Assembly (NCBI GenBank): GCA_913041135.1
Contig: CAJWIF010000005.1
Location: 1 to 48,788, forward strand
Source: an uncultured Flavobacteriales bacterium
Lineage (GTDB): Bacteria > Bacteroidota > Bacteroidia > Flavobacteriales_D > Sanyastnellaceae
Reading direction: 5' to 3'
DNA length: 48,788 nucleotides
Positions 8,541 through 17,541 of this stretch are shown piece after piece; positions within the stretch are counted from its first letter, which is position 1; each line of letters begins with the position of its first letter. The notes under the pieces were generated by a model. It was not told the DNA's origin, searched no databases, and saw nothing but the letters and a program-made list of their open reading frames with translations. Both the position numbers and the translations under genes were made by a program.

Positions 8541-8583
8541 TTTGCTCAACTATCCGAGAGAATGAGTCTCGTAATTGAGCAAA
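8541..8583. repeat. Inverted repeat downstream of the adhesin gene
   Basis: TTTGCTCAA and TTGAGCAAA form perfect 9-bp arms around a 25-base centre that holds a second, inner 5-bp pair (CGAGA/TCTCG). It lies 30 bases after the adhesin stop. There is no T tract, so it is not a standard terminator. Confidence 0.6.
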
Positions 8584-8612
8584 CAACCTCAATGCCCCCC
8601 TTGGAATTATGA

Positions 8613-8650
8613 AAAGCCCCGTTATCATTCCGATAGCGGGGCTTTTTTGA
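8613..8650 (+). terminator. Rho-independent terminator after the adhesin gene
   Basis: The hairpin GCCCCGTTATC...GATAGCGGGGC plus six T residues matches the tRNA-Cys terminator at 40 of 41 positions. It ends the plus-strand adhesin transcript and could also serve the minus-strand gene ending at 8732, since A residues flank the other arm. Confidence 0.88.
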
Positions 8651-8731
8651 TTTTGCTGGTATGAACGGCCTTTGCGAGGCCTTTTGACCAGCCCGAACCT
8701 CCTAACCGATATTCAATGGAAATGCGCGGGC

Positions 8732-9355
8732 CTACTCCACAATGAATTTGTGCGTTTCGCCTGCTTGCGTTTTGACCGTGTAGAGCCCTTTTTCCCAGGC
8801 ACTGACATCGACAACCCAACGTGCAACTGCGCTTGTTTCCTCCACCAACTTCCCAACAGCATCAAACACCTGAAGCTCAGAGGAGGAGTCCATGGTGATG
8901 GTCAAAATGGCCGCAACGGGGTTGGGGAAGATTGAGATGGACGCGTCACCGAGTTCCTGAACGGCGTTCGCGATTTCATTGCAAGTCACACTGCCGACCA
9001 TCCCGGATGAGGCGTGACCGTAGGAGCTGCAATCATAGAGATACACTCCGGGGACGGTAAACGTGTAGGTTCCGATACAAATGCCTTCTTTGGTGCCGTT
9101 GTTGGCCTCAAATGAAAACGACTCGGGATTGTCAAATGGCAGTTGCGTGATGGAACTCTCCGTGCCATTGACATCGTGATAACCGTCGTAATTCACCCAG
9201 CCCACGACCGTTCCAGCATCGACAACGAGATCTTGGGGACTGTACGCCATACCGGCAGCCGATACGAGGACATCAGCCCCAGGACAGATTTCATCTTGTG
9301 TAAAGCCAATGGTTGAGATGGCGACGAAACCCAGTGCAAATAGTAGTTCTTTCAT
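8732..9355 (-). CDS. Exported cupredoxin (plastocyanin-like) with T9SS type A sorting domain
   Basis: 207 residues. A signal peptide (MKELLFALGFVAISTIGFTQ) is followed by a cupredoxin domain at about 25-125. Type 1 copper ligands appear complete: His60 (GYHDVNG), Cys109, His114 and Met119 in the C-x4-H-x4-M arrangement (YDCSSYGHASSGMVG). The tail from about residue 138 (SIFPNPV...GKLVEE...GLYTVKT...HKFIVE) is a T9SS type A sorting domain, so the protein is probably moved across the outer membrane and attached or released at the surface. The role could be electron transfer or copper binding. A weak promoter, TTG-N22-TACATTGT, lies upstream at about 9406-9438. Confidence 0.9.
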   Translation of the reverse strand: MKELLFALGFVAISTIGFTQDEICPGADVLVSAAGMAYSPQDLVVDAGTVVGWVNYDGYHDVNGTESSITQLPFDNPESFSFEANNGTKEGICIGTYTFTVPGVYLYDCSSYGHASSGMVGSVTCNEIANAVQELGDASISIFPNPVAAILTITMDSSSELQVFDAVGKLVEETSAVARWVVDVSAWEKGLYTVKTQAGETHKFIVE

Positions 9356-9484
9356 AATCTATGGAATTGTTTCTTGTGTGTAAGGTCTCTTTGACAGCGT
9401 GGTGACAATGTAGCTTGCATTCACTGAGTTTGCTCAAAATAGGAGGATAGAGTTGAGGCGTGCGTCATTCGCTCACTCAAGGAT

Positions 9485-9605
9485 CCGTTCTGAGCAGAAC
9501 CGTTCTATACCTACAAAAGACATTTTGTTTTCAAGAGGGTTTTGAGGTGTTTCAGTCTAAAAAAGGACGTTTTACGCGATTATTGGACCATTTTAGGACA
9601 TTTTG
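9485..9605. promoter_or_regulatory. Intergenic cluster of short repeats, possible regulator sites
   Basis: The gap 9356-9728 holds no gene. It contains a direct repeat CCGTTCT-N8-CCGTTCT at about 9485-9506, which includes palindrome AGAACcGTTCT. It also has four copies of a GGAC-(A/G/CA)-TTTT-type word at about 9519, 9564, 9584 and 9595. These lie 130-250 bases upstream of the cupredoxin start on the minus strand, a possible activator region. The regulator is unknown. Confidence 0.35.
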
Positions 9606-9682
9606 TTGATTGTGTGAAGCCCTGATGTTTTGATTTTAAGCGCTTGATTGTCCAGTAAGAAAAGGCCGAAATGATGGAAATA

Positions 9683-9708
9683 AAAAAAGGGGCGTGAGCC
9701 CCTTTTTC
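9683..9708 (-). terminator. Terminator after the duplicated-domain T9SS protein
   Basis: AAAAAGGGGC-GTGA-GCCCCTTTTT forms a perfect hairpin with A/T tracts on both sides, 21 bases after the stop codon at 9729. It can work in both directions. Confidence 0.85.
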
Positions 9709-9728
9709 TATTTCGTTCTAGGTTAGAA

Positions 9729-11057
9729 TTACTTCTGAACCTGCACACGCACCACTCCAGATGTGTTTTCAGTTGCAATCTGCAACGTGTACATTCCGAC
9801 TGGTAAGCCCAAGTCGTGTTGTTGTCCACGCTGAACATTTGGATAGAAACCGACAGCTTTTCCTGTGACATCGAAAGCAGTGACATCCGCATGAGTTGCC
9901 GCGTCAGACCAGGTGATGGTTACGCCACCTGCTGTTGGATTTGGAAATGCTTCAAATTCAGACTGAACAAGTTCACCCACATTGATGGGGTTGTTGCTTT
10001 GTTCAGCAGTCAAACAAAAAGTACCCTCGGCTGACCAATCGTATAAACCGTTGTTCCAATGGAATCCATCGAGTCGGACGAAATACTCGACTCCTTCTTC
10101 CGTGTCAATTCCAACGACTGGCCAATACTGGGTGTTTTCTTCGTCGAAGTCTTCACCGCATGCGACAGGCACCAATTCGTTGCAGTCGCCACGGTAAACA
10201 GCCATTTGACCGTCATAAGCAAAATAATAAACGAACGTTGCTCCATTGGAAGAACATTGGTTCATGCTCAAGTAGTAGGAATTGCCATCTCCGATGAACG
10301 AAAACCACACCGAACCATCATCCAGATCGTCATTCCAACATGCTGTACCCACCATGTCGGCTTCGTAATCCACACCAAGACCGGTTACGGATTCTGAATC
10401 ATCGAATGGTCCGATAACACCGTCCTCAAAGACGGCGTCAATTGCTCGGGCATTGTCACATACTCCGCGTTCGATCATCGGTTCGGTATTCATCGCGCGA
10501 AGGGAAAAAGACCCTTCAGCAACGCCCTGGTAGTTGTCTCCTTCATAGTGATTGAAACCATCGACCATGACCCAATAGCTCACTCCAGCTTCAGCTGTAA
10601 AGCTCACTGTTGAATACCACCATCCATTTGCTGAAGACCAAAACGGCATCATGTCGTCATTGCCTTGAAGGAAGGTCAAGTCGTCGCATGTCCCAGAATA
10701 CAACGCCATCTGAGTGTCATTAGCGTACATCGCAGAGCCCATCCCCTTGAACGTCATCAATTGATACGTTTCACCGTTTCCTGTGAAGCTAAACCAGACC
10801 GACTGGTCGATTGTTGGGGCTGTTTCACCTGAAGCAACATCAAACCAGATGTCGGTCAGCTCTGCAGCGAGTTCTGCTTCACCTGTTGCTTCTTCATTTG
10901 AAAAAGGACCCTCTTCCAGTTGCACACCTACTTCAGTACTGAAAAGACTATTGATGTCAATAGCATCGATGCAAAGGTCATTTCCAGGCTGAGCGAAGCC
11001 GGCTGTCGCCATGAGTAGCATCGCGAAGACGCTCGTTGTTTGTAGAAATCGAATCAT
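9729..11057 (-). CDS. Exported protein with two related domains and a T9SS type A sorting domain
   Basis: 442 residues from MIRFLQTTSVFAMLLMATAGFAQ, a clear signal peptide; the frame extends upstream but without signal-like sequence. Two homologous segments follow, each beginning with an NDLC or RGVC-type cysteine and containing SVWFSF(T/I)G(N/D)G..Y, then MA(L/V)Y.G.C..L and a later YWVMVDGF or YFVRLDGF strand. Each is about 170 residues and looks like a beta-sandwich. The tail from about 365 (FEAFPNPTAGGVTITW...GMYTLQIATEN...VRVQVQK) is a T9SS type A sorting domain. The exact role is unknown; a cell-surface binding protein is likely. It is transcribed divergently from the giant adhesin gene. 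Confidence 0.85.
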   Translation of the reverse strand: MIRFLQTTSVFAMLLMATAGFAQPGNDLCIDAIDINSLFSTEVGVQLEEGPFSNEEATGEAELAAELTDIWFDVASGETAPTIDQSVWFSFTGNGETYQLMTFKGMGSAMYANDTQMALYSGTCDDLTFLQGNDDMMPFWSSANGWWYSTVSFTAEAGVSYWVMVDGFNHYEGDNYQGVAEGSFSLRAMNTEPMIERGVCDNARAIDAVFEDGVIGPFDDSESVTGLGVDYEADMVGTACWNDDLDDGSVWFSFIGDGNSYYLSMNQCSSNGATFVYYFAYDGQMAVYRGDCNELVPVACGEDFDEENTQYWPVVGIDTEEGVEYFVRLDGFHWNNGLYDWSAEGTFCLTAEQSNNPINVGELVQSEFEAFPNPTAGGVTITWSDAATHADVTAFDVTGKAVGFYPNVQRGQQHDLGLPVGMYTLQIATENTSGVVRVQVQK

Positions 11058-11235
11058 GAAAAAATTATTTAAGAATTGAGGCGAAAATATGCTGTTCAGC
11101 AAGAAGCAAAGGTGATGAATGTTACAAAACCGTGGATTTTTCACTCCTTACGGTAGGATAAAAAAAGCTGCAGGCAACCGACTGCGAGACTCCTAGGTTA
11201 TTAGATTGTACATTGAAAGCTATTGTGATCAACTG

Positions 11236-14200
11236 ATGTCTATCCAAATCCTTCTTCGTGGGTTGTTTACCACGCTGACCTTAGCGGTTGTGTGCGGTGC
11301 TTGTGGACAGTTGGGAACGACTTTCCCAACGGACCATCGAACGATGCAAACGCCAACACCGGCAACGGGGGTTTGGTTTGTCCCCAATGAAGGCCAGTGG
11401 AACTCGGAAGTCAATGCCTCAGCAAGGGTGCATGGAGGAGACCTTTGGTTGACGGACCAAGGCTGGAAAATTGCGATGCTGGGTCCGGGATATGATGCGA
11501 TTGGTCGGCACGAAACACCGGTGGGGCCGCTCACTCAATTCGTTTTGAATGCGCAGTGGGTGGGAGCCAATGCAGTAGAGGCTACTCCGGAGTTTCAAAA
11601 CCCATCACCGCATCACGTGTCCTTCTTTAAAGGCGATAATCCCATCCATTGGGCGGCAGGTGTTCAACCTGCTGGAAGGTTCAAGCAGCATCAAGTGTGG
11701 TCTGGAGTGACCTGGGTCATGAACGGACAGTTGGGCAGAACAGATCGGGTCAAATACGACTGGGTGGTTGCCCCTGGAGCTGACCCGACCCAAATTGCCA
11801 CGCGTTACGACGGCATGGAAACGCTGTTGCTGGACGACGGATCCTTGCGGCACTTGGTCGGTCCTTCCGTCGGGGAAGGCTCTGAGAAAACCGGTGTTTG
11901 GGGCCAGTTGGTCGAGCGGGCTCCATTTGCCTACCAAATGAACGGGTCGATCTTGGAAGAGGTCGACTGCTCGTATCGGTTGGAGTCGACGGAAGATGGG
12001 GCTGCACAAATCGGTTTTGACATTGGTCCTTATGATGTCTCTCGACCGCTCATCATCGATCCGGAAATTGAGTTTGCATCCTTCGTCGGTTCTTCTGCAG
12101 ATAGTTGGGGGTTCACGGCAGCATACGACAACGACGGCAGATTGATTGGAGGCTCAGGCGTTCGTGCGGCGGGTTATCCAACCACCGCCGGAGCGTTCGA
12201 TGCTACGTTCAACGGCGGTGATTTTGATTTTGGGATCAGCGTATTCTCTTCGGACGGCACGACCCTAGAATACAGCACGTACCTCGGCGGAACTCAGAGG
12301 GAATATCCCCACAGCATCGTCACCAACGAGGCGGGTGATATTTATGTGATGGGGACATCAGGCTCTTTCGATTTTCCGACGACGATCGATGCCTTCCAAG
12401 CGGACTTCAATGGGGGGCCTTTTATCGATTTGGGAGTGAATAGTTTCTACGGGTCATTTGACGCGGGGTGCGACATCGTTGTTTCCAAAATCAACGGAAC
12501 AACAGGCGCTCTGGATGCGTCGACATTTGTCGGCGGAACGGACAACGATGGGCTTAACCTCGGAGCCAAGTTGAACTACAACTATGGCGATGTGTGTCGA
12601 GGTGAAATCAACGTGGATGGTACGGGTAATATCTGGGTGGCGTCCAGCACGCGGAGTGCCGATTTTCCGACGGTTCAGGCCTTTGATCCGGCGCTCAATG
12701 GGACGTGCGATGCCGTTGTTTTTCGACTGAACGAAAGCTTAGAAGAACTGGAGTTTTCGAGCTATTTCGGCGGCAACGATGACGATGCGGCTTTCGGTAT
12801 TCAGTTTGCCGCCAATACGGACGGGCTCGCCTACTTCACTGGCGGAACGAAAAGCAACGACCTGCCTGCAACGCCGGGAGCGTATCAACCAGATTTAGCG
12901 GGTGACGTGGACGGATACATTGCATCCGTTGATTACTCCGGCCCATTTCCAGCCCTGTCGGTGGTCACTTACTTTGGAACCGATGATTATGATCAAGCCT
13001 ATTTTGTACAGCTGGACACGGAGGACCGACCACACCTTTGCGGGCAAACCACAGGTTCGAGCATGGCCCTGATTGGAGATGTTTACAGCGATAATCCCAA
13101 TGGCAGCACCTTTGTTGTCCGTTTAACAGAAAACTTGGAAACGGCGGACTGGATTACCCGAATCGGCTTGCCCATGTCGGGAGTCGATATCAGTCCAACA
13201 GCGTTCTTGGTTTCGGATTGTGACGAGATGTATTTGAGCGGTTGGGGCGGCGATACGCAAGGAAATAGCGCTTTCGCTTTCGGCTCGACCACGAGCGGAA
13301 TGCCTGTCACCACGGATGCGTATCAGATGTCTACGGATGGCAGTGATTTTTGGCTGGGAGTCTTGTCTCCGAATGCCGCTGACCTCACTTACGGTTCGTT
13401 TTTCGGAGGGACGTTTTCCAATGAACACGTCGATGGCGGCACCTCTCGGTTTGATAAGAATGGCACCGTATACCAGGCCGTGTGTGCGGGGTGTGGAGGC
13501 TGGGATGATTTTCCGACAACAGCGGGTGCCTGGGAGGACATCAATGGATCATCGAATTGCAACCTCGGAGTCTTTAAATTCAATTTGGGCTCTTTGACGG
13601 CTGACATCGAAATTGACGCACCGGATATTATTTGTGCGGGTGAACCGATTCAGTTCGTCAACACGAGCATCGGAGGGACGAGTTTCGATTGGTTCTTCGG
13701 AGATCTGAGCAGCAGCGATGAGGAGAATCCGGAATACATCTATGCCACACCAGGTGAATGGGAGGTGATGCTGATTGCCTCAGATGTGAGTGGCTCTGGG
13801 GGTTGTTTGGAACCGGATACGGCCTTTGCCACCTTGTTCATTCAAGAAACGCCCAACCCCTTGATCGATGAGGTTCCAGTATTGTGTCCAGGAGAAGAAG
13901 TGACCTTGCAGGCGTATGGAACCGACGCCTTGATCTGGCAACCGGACCCCACATTGAGTGACCCGACTATTTCCAATCCCTTGGCTTCGCCGGTTGAAAC
14001 AACAACGTATACGGTTGAAGATTCGAATGACTGTGGAACGGAAACAGCCTCTGTTACGGTTGAGGTGGAGGTGATGTTCACGGAAGTGACCAATGACCAA
14101 TCGATTTGCATAGGTGACGTAACTGACTTGGAAGTAACAGGTGGAGAAAGCGCTACTTGGAGCCCAATTGGGGGCTTAGGGTCGCCTTCGGACCTCGTGA

Positions 14201-15261
14201 CTACCGCAAGTCCAACGGCGACAACCACCTATACCGCGACGGTTGTTTCGCCAGCGGGCTGCACTTCAGAAGAGTCCGTTACCATTTATGTGGTGAGCTC
14301 ATTTCCGGGTGGGCAGGTTTACCCAACGGTGAGTCTTTGCGCGGGCCAAGGAGTATTCTTATCCGCAGCAGATGGAGATACGTACCTCTGGTCACCGGCC
14401 AACTTGGTAAGCAATCCCTTGGTTCAAAACCCTTACGTGACACCAACGGAAAACACAACATTCACGGTGAGCATAGCCAATATCTGCGGTGTTGGTGTCG
14501 ACTCTGTTTCGGTAGAGTTGATCACACCGACAGCTTCGGGGACTGGAGGGGGCTGGATGTGCCGTGGCGAGACCATGATCTTGAGTTCTTCGGAGGGAGT
14601 GAACTACACGTGGTCTCCACCAGCATTGGTTGCCAACCCGTATGCACAGACGACTGAAGTATTCCCCCTTGAAACAACCACATTTACGGTGTATGTAACC
14701 GATGGATTTGGCTGTCAAGGGAGTACAGAAATAGAGGTCAATGTATTGCAACCACCTTATGTCAATGCGGGGCCAGACCGGAAAGTCGACTGGTTGGATC
14801 GGGTACGTTTATTTGGGTCAGCAGACGCAGACACGATGTGGTGGACACCCGCTGATTGGTTGAGTTGCAGTAATTGCCCTACGCCAGAGGTAGAGGTTCA
14901 AGGCCCTGGTTGGTTTACCCTTCAAACAATTTCTCCTGAAGGATGCACCGCTTCGGACAGTGTGTTCATCGATGTCTTTTATCCAGTTTATGTACCGAAT
15001 GCTTTCTCACCGAACAATGACGGTGTCAACGATGCTTTTATCATCGAGGGTCTGGACCCGAGGGGATACCGATTGGAGATATTTAACCGGTGGGGTGATG
15101 TGCTTTTCTACAGTGAAAATCCAAAGGAGCCGTGGATTGGTCAGAACCAGTTGGCTGGGGCTGAATACTTTGTTCCTGATGGAGTTTACATTTGGAAATT
15201 GCGCTATGAAATGCGCGATGGTCCGCGCCTTTTAGACGGCACGATCACGTTGATTCGGTGA
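11236..15261 (+). CDS. Giant surface adhesin: beta-propeller repeats, PKD/Ig-like domains and gliding-motility C-terminal domain
   Basis: 1341 residues. I start at MSIQILLRGLFTTLTLAVVCG, which gives a signal peptide; the upstream TTG start is less likely. Residues about 45-275 resemble the N-terminal DUF7948-type domain (PNEGQWN...). About 280-790 carry SBBP-type beta-propeller blades (repeated YSTYLGG, DASTFVGGT, FSSYFGGN, YGSFFGGT). A PKD domain follows at about 800-870 (FVNTSIGGTSFDWFFGD), then several Ig-like segments of about 85 residues with a repeated (T/S)Y.W.P...(L/V).(N/D)P motif to about 1240. The end, from 1250 (YVPNAFSPNNDGVNDAF...FNRWGD...PDGVYIWKLRY), is the gliding-motility-associated, T9SS type B sorting domain. 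A role in adhesion or gliding is likely. Confidence 0.92.
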   Translation: MSIQILLRGLFTTLTLAVVCGACGQLGTTFPTDHRTMQTPTPATGVWFVPNEGQWNSEVNASARVHGGDLWLTDQGWKIAMLGPGYDAIGRHETPVGPLTQFVLNAQWVGANAVEATPEFQNPSPHHVSFFKGDNPIHWAAGVQPAGRFKQHQVWSGVTWVMNGQLGRTDRVKYDWVVAPGADPTQIATRYDGMETLLLDDGSLRHLVGPSVGEGSEKTGVWGQLVERAPFAYQMNGSILEEVDCSYRLESTEDGAAQIGFDIGPYDVSRPLIIDPEIEFASFVGSSADSWGFTAAYDNDGRLIGGSGVRAAGYPTTAGAFDATFNGGDFDFGISVFSSDGTTLEYSTYLGGTQREYPHSIVTNEAGDIYVMGTSGSFDFPTTIDAFQADFNGGPFIDLGVNSFYGSFDAGCDIVVSKINGTTGALDASTFVGGTDNDGLNLGAKLNYNYGDVCRGEINVDGTGNIWVASSTRSADFPTVQAFDPALNGTCDAVVFRLNESLEELEFSSYFGGNDDDAAFGIQFAANTDGLAYFTGGTKSNDLPATPGAYQPDLAGDVDGYIASVDYSGPFPALSVVTYFGTDDYDQAYFVQLDTEDRPHLCGQTTGSSMALIGDVYSDNPNGSTFVVRLTENLETADWITRIGLPMSGVDISPTAFLVSDCDEMYLSGWGGDTQGNSAFAFGSTTSGMPVTTDAYQMSTDGSDFWLGVLSPNAADLTYGSFFGGTFSNEHVDGGTSRFDKNGTVYQAVCAGCGGWDDFPTTAGAWEDINGSSNCNLGVFKFNLGSLTADIEIDAPDIICAGEPIQFVNTSIGGTSFDWFFGDLSSSDEENPEYIYATPGEWEVMLIASDVSGSGGCLEPDTAFATLFIQETPNPLIDEVPVLCPGEEVTLQAYGTDALIWQPDPTLSDPTISNPLASPVETTTYTVEDSNDCGTETASVTVEVEVMFTEVTNDQSICIGDVTDLEVTGGESATWSPIGGLGSPSDLVTTASPTATTTYTATVVSPAGCTSEESVTIYVVSSFPGGQVYPTVSLCAGQGVFLSAADGDTYLWSPANLVSNPLVQNPYVTPTENTTFTVSIANICGVGVDSVSVELITPTASGTGGGWMCRGETMILSSSEGVNYTWSPPALVANPYAQTTEVFPLETTTFTVYVTDGFGCQGSTEIEVNVLQPPYVNAGPDRKVDWLDRVRLFGSADADTMWWTPADWLSCSNCPTPEVEVQGPGWFTLQTISPEGCTASDSVFIDVFYPVYVPNAFSPNNDGVNDAFIIEGLDPRGYRLEIFNRWGDVLFYSENPKEPWIGQNQLAGAEYFVPDGVYIWKLRYEMRDGPRLLDGTITLIR

Positions 15262-15328
15262 ACAGGCGCGTTGGAAGTTGCAACAATCAGGGGTTGTGGT
15301 TACTTTCGGACTTGGATACCCGTTCACA

Positions 15329-16426
15329 ATGAATCACATCGACACCCATCTTCACCGTCTTTTTTTGGATCACGACTGTGTCGTCGTGCCAGGATTGGGA
15401 GGGTTTGTTTGCAATCGTGTTCCAGCACGGTACGACGTGACGCGAGAAGAGTTGGTTCCCCCAACACGGGATGTCATGTTCAACGAACGCTTGATTCATC
15501 ACGATGGTGTTTTGGCTCAAGCGGTGGCAATGAACGAAGGTCTGGTGTATGCTGACGCCATGCAGTCGATTGAGCAGGAGGCGAGTGAACTGAAGCGGCG
15601 GGTGCAGTCGGGAGAAACCGTTACCATTGAACATGTGGGACGCTTGTACCGTGGGCAGGATGGTGGAATGCTGTTCATGCCAGAAGAAGTTTTGGAGCGG
15701 ATGCTGCGGTCTTTTGGTTTGCAGCGGATCCCTTTGCGACCCTTGGTACAGCCTGTGATAGAGAAGAAAGAACCAGCGCGCATTTTAGAGATGACTCCCG
15801 CGAATCCAGGGTCTGTGGATCGCCCTTGGGCTCGGATTGCGGCTGCAATGGCCGTTCCGATTTTGGGTGGCGCAGGCATGTTCATAGCGGACCAATGGCA
15901 GACAGAAGCGTCACTGATGAGTGCGATTCCATCCGTGTATCAGCACGTAGAAACCACTGCGTTTCAACCTCGATTCGAGGAGGAAGCGATCCTATCTGCA
16001 GGGGTTTCTTTTGACCCTGTCTTTGAAGCGACGATGGAGGCTGTAGAAGGAGCTTCTGTGGTGCACTATGACTTCACCGAGGAAAAGTTATCTCCCACAG
16101 GAGTCCCCATAGTGTTGAATGGATTAGAGTCTGTTCCATTGGAATCACCCGTCGAGGTAAAGGCCAATCCGGGTGTCAACTCGGTAGAATCTGCTCGCAT
16201 GTTTGCACTTGTTGCAGGCGCGTTTTCAGTCGAAGACAATGCGCATAGATTGGCTGATAAGTTGCGGTTAGAAGGGTTTGGTGCTGAAATATTCCTTCAG
16301 GATAACGGACTGCACGTGGTGACGTATGCGGCGTTTGATCAAGAGGCTGATGCCCGTGAGAAACTCGCTGAATTGCGAAAGAACACGCGTTGGGCTACCG
16401 CTTGGTTGAAGCGTTTCGAGGCCTGA
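15329..16426 (+). CDS. Membrane protein with N-terminal HU-CCDC81-like domains and C-terminal SPOR domain
   Basis: 365 residues from MNHIDTHLHRLFLDHDCVVVPGLGGFV, a start typical of the Bacteroidota 'HU domain CCDC81-like' family. Two such domains appear to fill residues 1-130 (PTRDVMFNERLIHHDGVLA in the first). One membrane helix lies at about 169-187 (IAAAMAVPILGGAGMFIA). A long linker follows, and the SPOR domain is at about 289-365 (ALVAGAFSVEDNAHRLADKL...), which binds denuded septal peptidoglycan. The protein therefore probably links a cytoplasmic DNA-binding-like module to the division-site cell wall. It is followed by a HAD phosphatase after only 5 bases, so the two are co-transcribed. 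Confidence 0.88.
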   Translation: MNHIDTHLHRLFLDHDCVVVPGLGGFVCNRVPARYDVTREELVPPTRDVMFNERLIHHDGVLAQAVAMNEGLVYADAMQSIEQEASELKRRVQSGETVTIEHVGRLYRGQDGGMLFMPEEVLERMLRSFGLQRIPLRPLVQPVIEKKEPARILEMTPANPGSVDRPWARIAAAMAVPILGGAGMFIADQWQTEASLMSAIPSVYQHVETTAFQPRFEEEAILSAGVSFDPVFEATMEAVEGASVVHYDFTEEKLSPTGVPIVLNGLESVPLESPVEVKANPGVNSVESARMFALVAGAFSVEDNAHRLADKLRLEGFGAEIFLQDNGLHVVTYAAFDQEADAREKLAELRKNTRWATAWLKRFEA

Positions 16427-16431
16427 TAGAG

Positions 16432-17100
16432 ATGGCACAGCACCCCCTTCCAGAAGCCCTCATTCTTGATTTTGGCGGCGTACTCTACGACATTGATTAT
16501 GACGCTCCTGTTAACGCTTTTCGCGCCTTGGGATTGGACGATTTTGCGGGACTATATCATCAAGCAGCCCAGTCACCGGCTTTCGATGAATTGGAGTGTG
16601 GTCAGATTGCCCCTGATGCATTCTATTCTTTTTTGGAAGAGCACTGTCGGCCTGGAACACGACGGGATGAGGTGGTCGCTGCTTGGGACAGTATTTTGAC
16701 TGGAATGCCGGCTTGTCGCATTCCGCTGGTGCAAGCCTTGAGTACGCAAACCCGGCTCTTTATTTTCAGCAACACCAACGTGATTCACGCGCGGGTTTTT
16801 GAGGCTTGGATGGAAAAACACATCGGTTTGTCCGCTTTTCGTGGGGCATTCGAAGGGATCCATTACAGCCACGAGTTGGGACAACGTAAGCCCGAACCGG
16901 AGGCGTTTCTAACGTTGTGCCGACAGCACCGGTTGGACCCGAGCAACACGTTATTTATCGACGATAGCGAGCAACATGTTGGCGGTGCAGCACGCGCTGG
17001 ACTGCAAACACATTGGCACAACCCAGTGAGCGACGATGTCGCAATTTGGTTGCAGAGCAGAGGGTTTACATTGCCAGAATCGGCTTTCAGGTCGGCTTAA
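16432..17100 (+). CDS. HAD-superfamily hydrolase, subfamily IA (YihX-like phosphatase)
   Basis: 222 residues from MAQHPLPEALILDFGGV, where the HAD motif I is LDFGGVLYDIDY (nucleophile Asp11 region). Like YihX-type sugar phosphatases it has glycine in place of the second motif I aspartate. Motif II is FSNTN near residue 110, the motif III lysine lies in GQRKPEPEAF near residue 149, and motif IV is FIDDSEQHVGGA near 176. It probably removes phosphate from a small sugar or nucleotide phosphate; the substrate is unknown. The start is 5 bases after the SPOR gene stop. The stop overlaps the convergent DUF6495 stop. Confidence 0.9.
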   Translation: MAQHPLPEALILDFGGVLYDIDYDAPVNAFRALGLDDFAGLYHQAAQSPAFDELECGQIAPDAFYSFLEEHCRPGTRRDEVVAAWDSILTGMPACRIPLVQALSTQTRLFIFSNTNVIHARVFEAWMEKHIGLSAFRGAFEGIHYSHELGQRKPEPEAFLTLCRQHRLDPSNTLFIDDSEQHVGGAARAGLQTHWHNPVSDDVAIWLQSRGFTLPESAFRSA

Positions 17101-17525
17101 TTCAGGCCCGCAATCATTTCCTCGCGGACCGCGTTGAAACGTTCAAGTTCGCATGGCTGAGCCCCTTGTTCAAGCAATAGAAAGATCTCCCTGCCGCGGG
17201 CCTCAGGCTCGTAAGTCTTGCCACCTTGTGACCAATGAGCGATGCCATTGTCTTTTTTACAATGAATGACATCTGCAGAACGCTCCCCGAAGTTGAATAC
17301 GTAGAGATCAAACTCGGAAGGCCGGTGTTCAATGGATTGGATTGCTCCAGTAGCGCCGTCCCAAAAAACCTCACTGAACTCGTCAAAACAGGCATCCACG
17401 TCAGGTGATTGGGCGTCAAGTTTACACTTCCAATCATCAGCAGTGATGCCTTCAGAAGCGAGGTAGCGAATGAATTCAGCTTCTACCCCTTCAAACTCTT
17501 CTTGGGTCAGGCGTCTGTAGCGCAT
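17097..17525 (-). CDS. DUF6495-family protein of unknown function
   Basis: 142 residues, start MRYRRLTQEEFEGVEAEF. A longer frame exists but would overlap the preceding oligopeptidase gene, and the family begins at MRYRRL or MKYRRL. It is acidic and soluble, with no signal or membrane helix. Visible conserved features are EFIRYLASEGITADDWK near the N-terminus, FDLYVFNFG in the middle and a C-terminal amphipathic helix. From memory this matches a Bacteroidota-restricted family listed as DUF6495. It follows oligopeptidase B by 16 bases and is probably last in that operon. Confidence 0.8.
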   Translation of the reverse strand: MRYRRLTQEEFEGVEAEFIRYLASEGITADDWKCKLDAQSPDVDACFDEFSEVFWDGATGAIQSIEHRPSEFDLYVFNFGERSADVIHCKKDNGIAHWSQGGKTYEPEARGREIFLLLEQGAQPCELERFNAVREEMIAGLN

Positions 17526-17541
17526 AGGTCCACCTAAAGCA

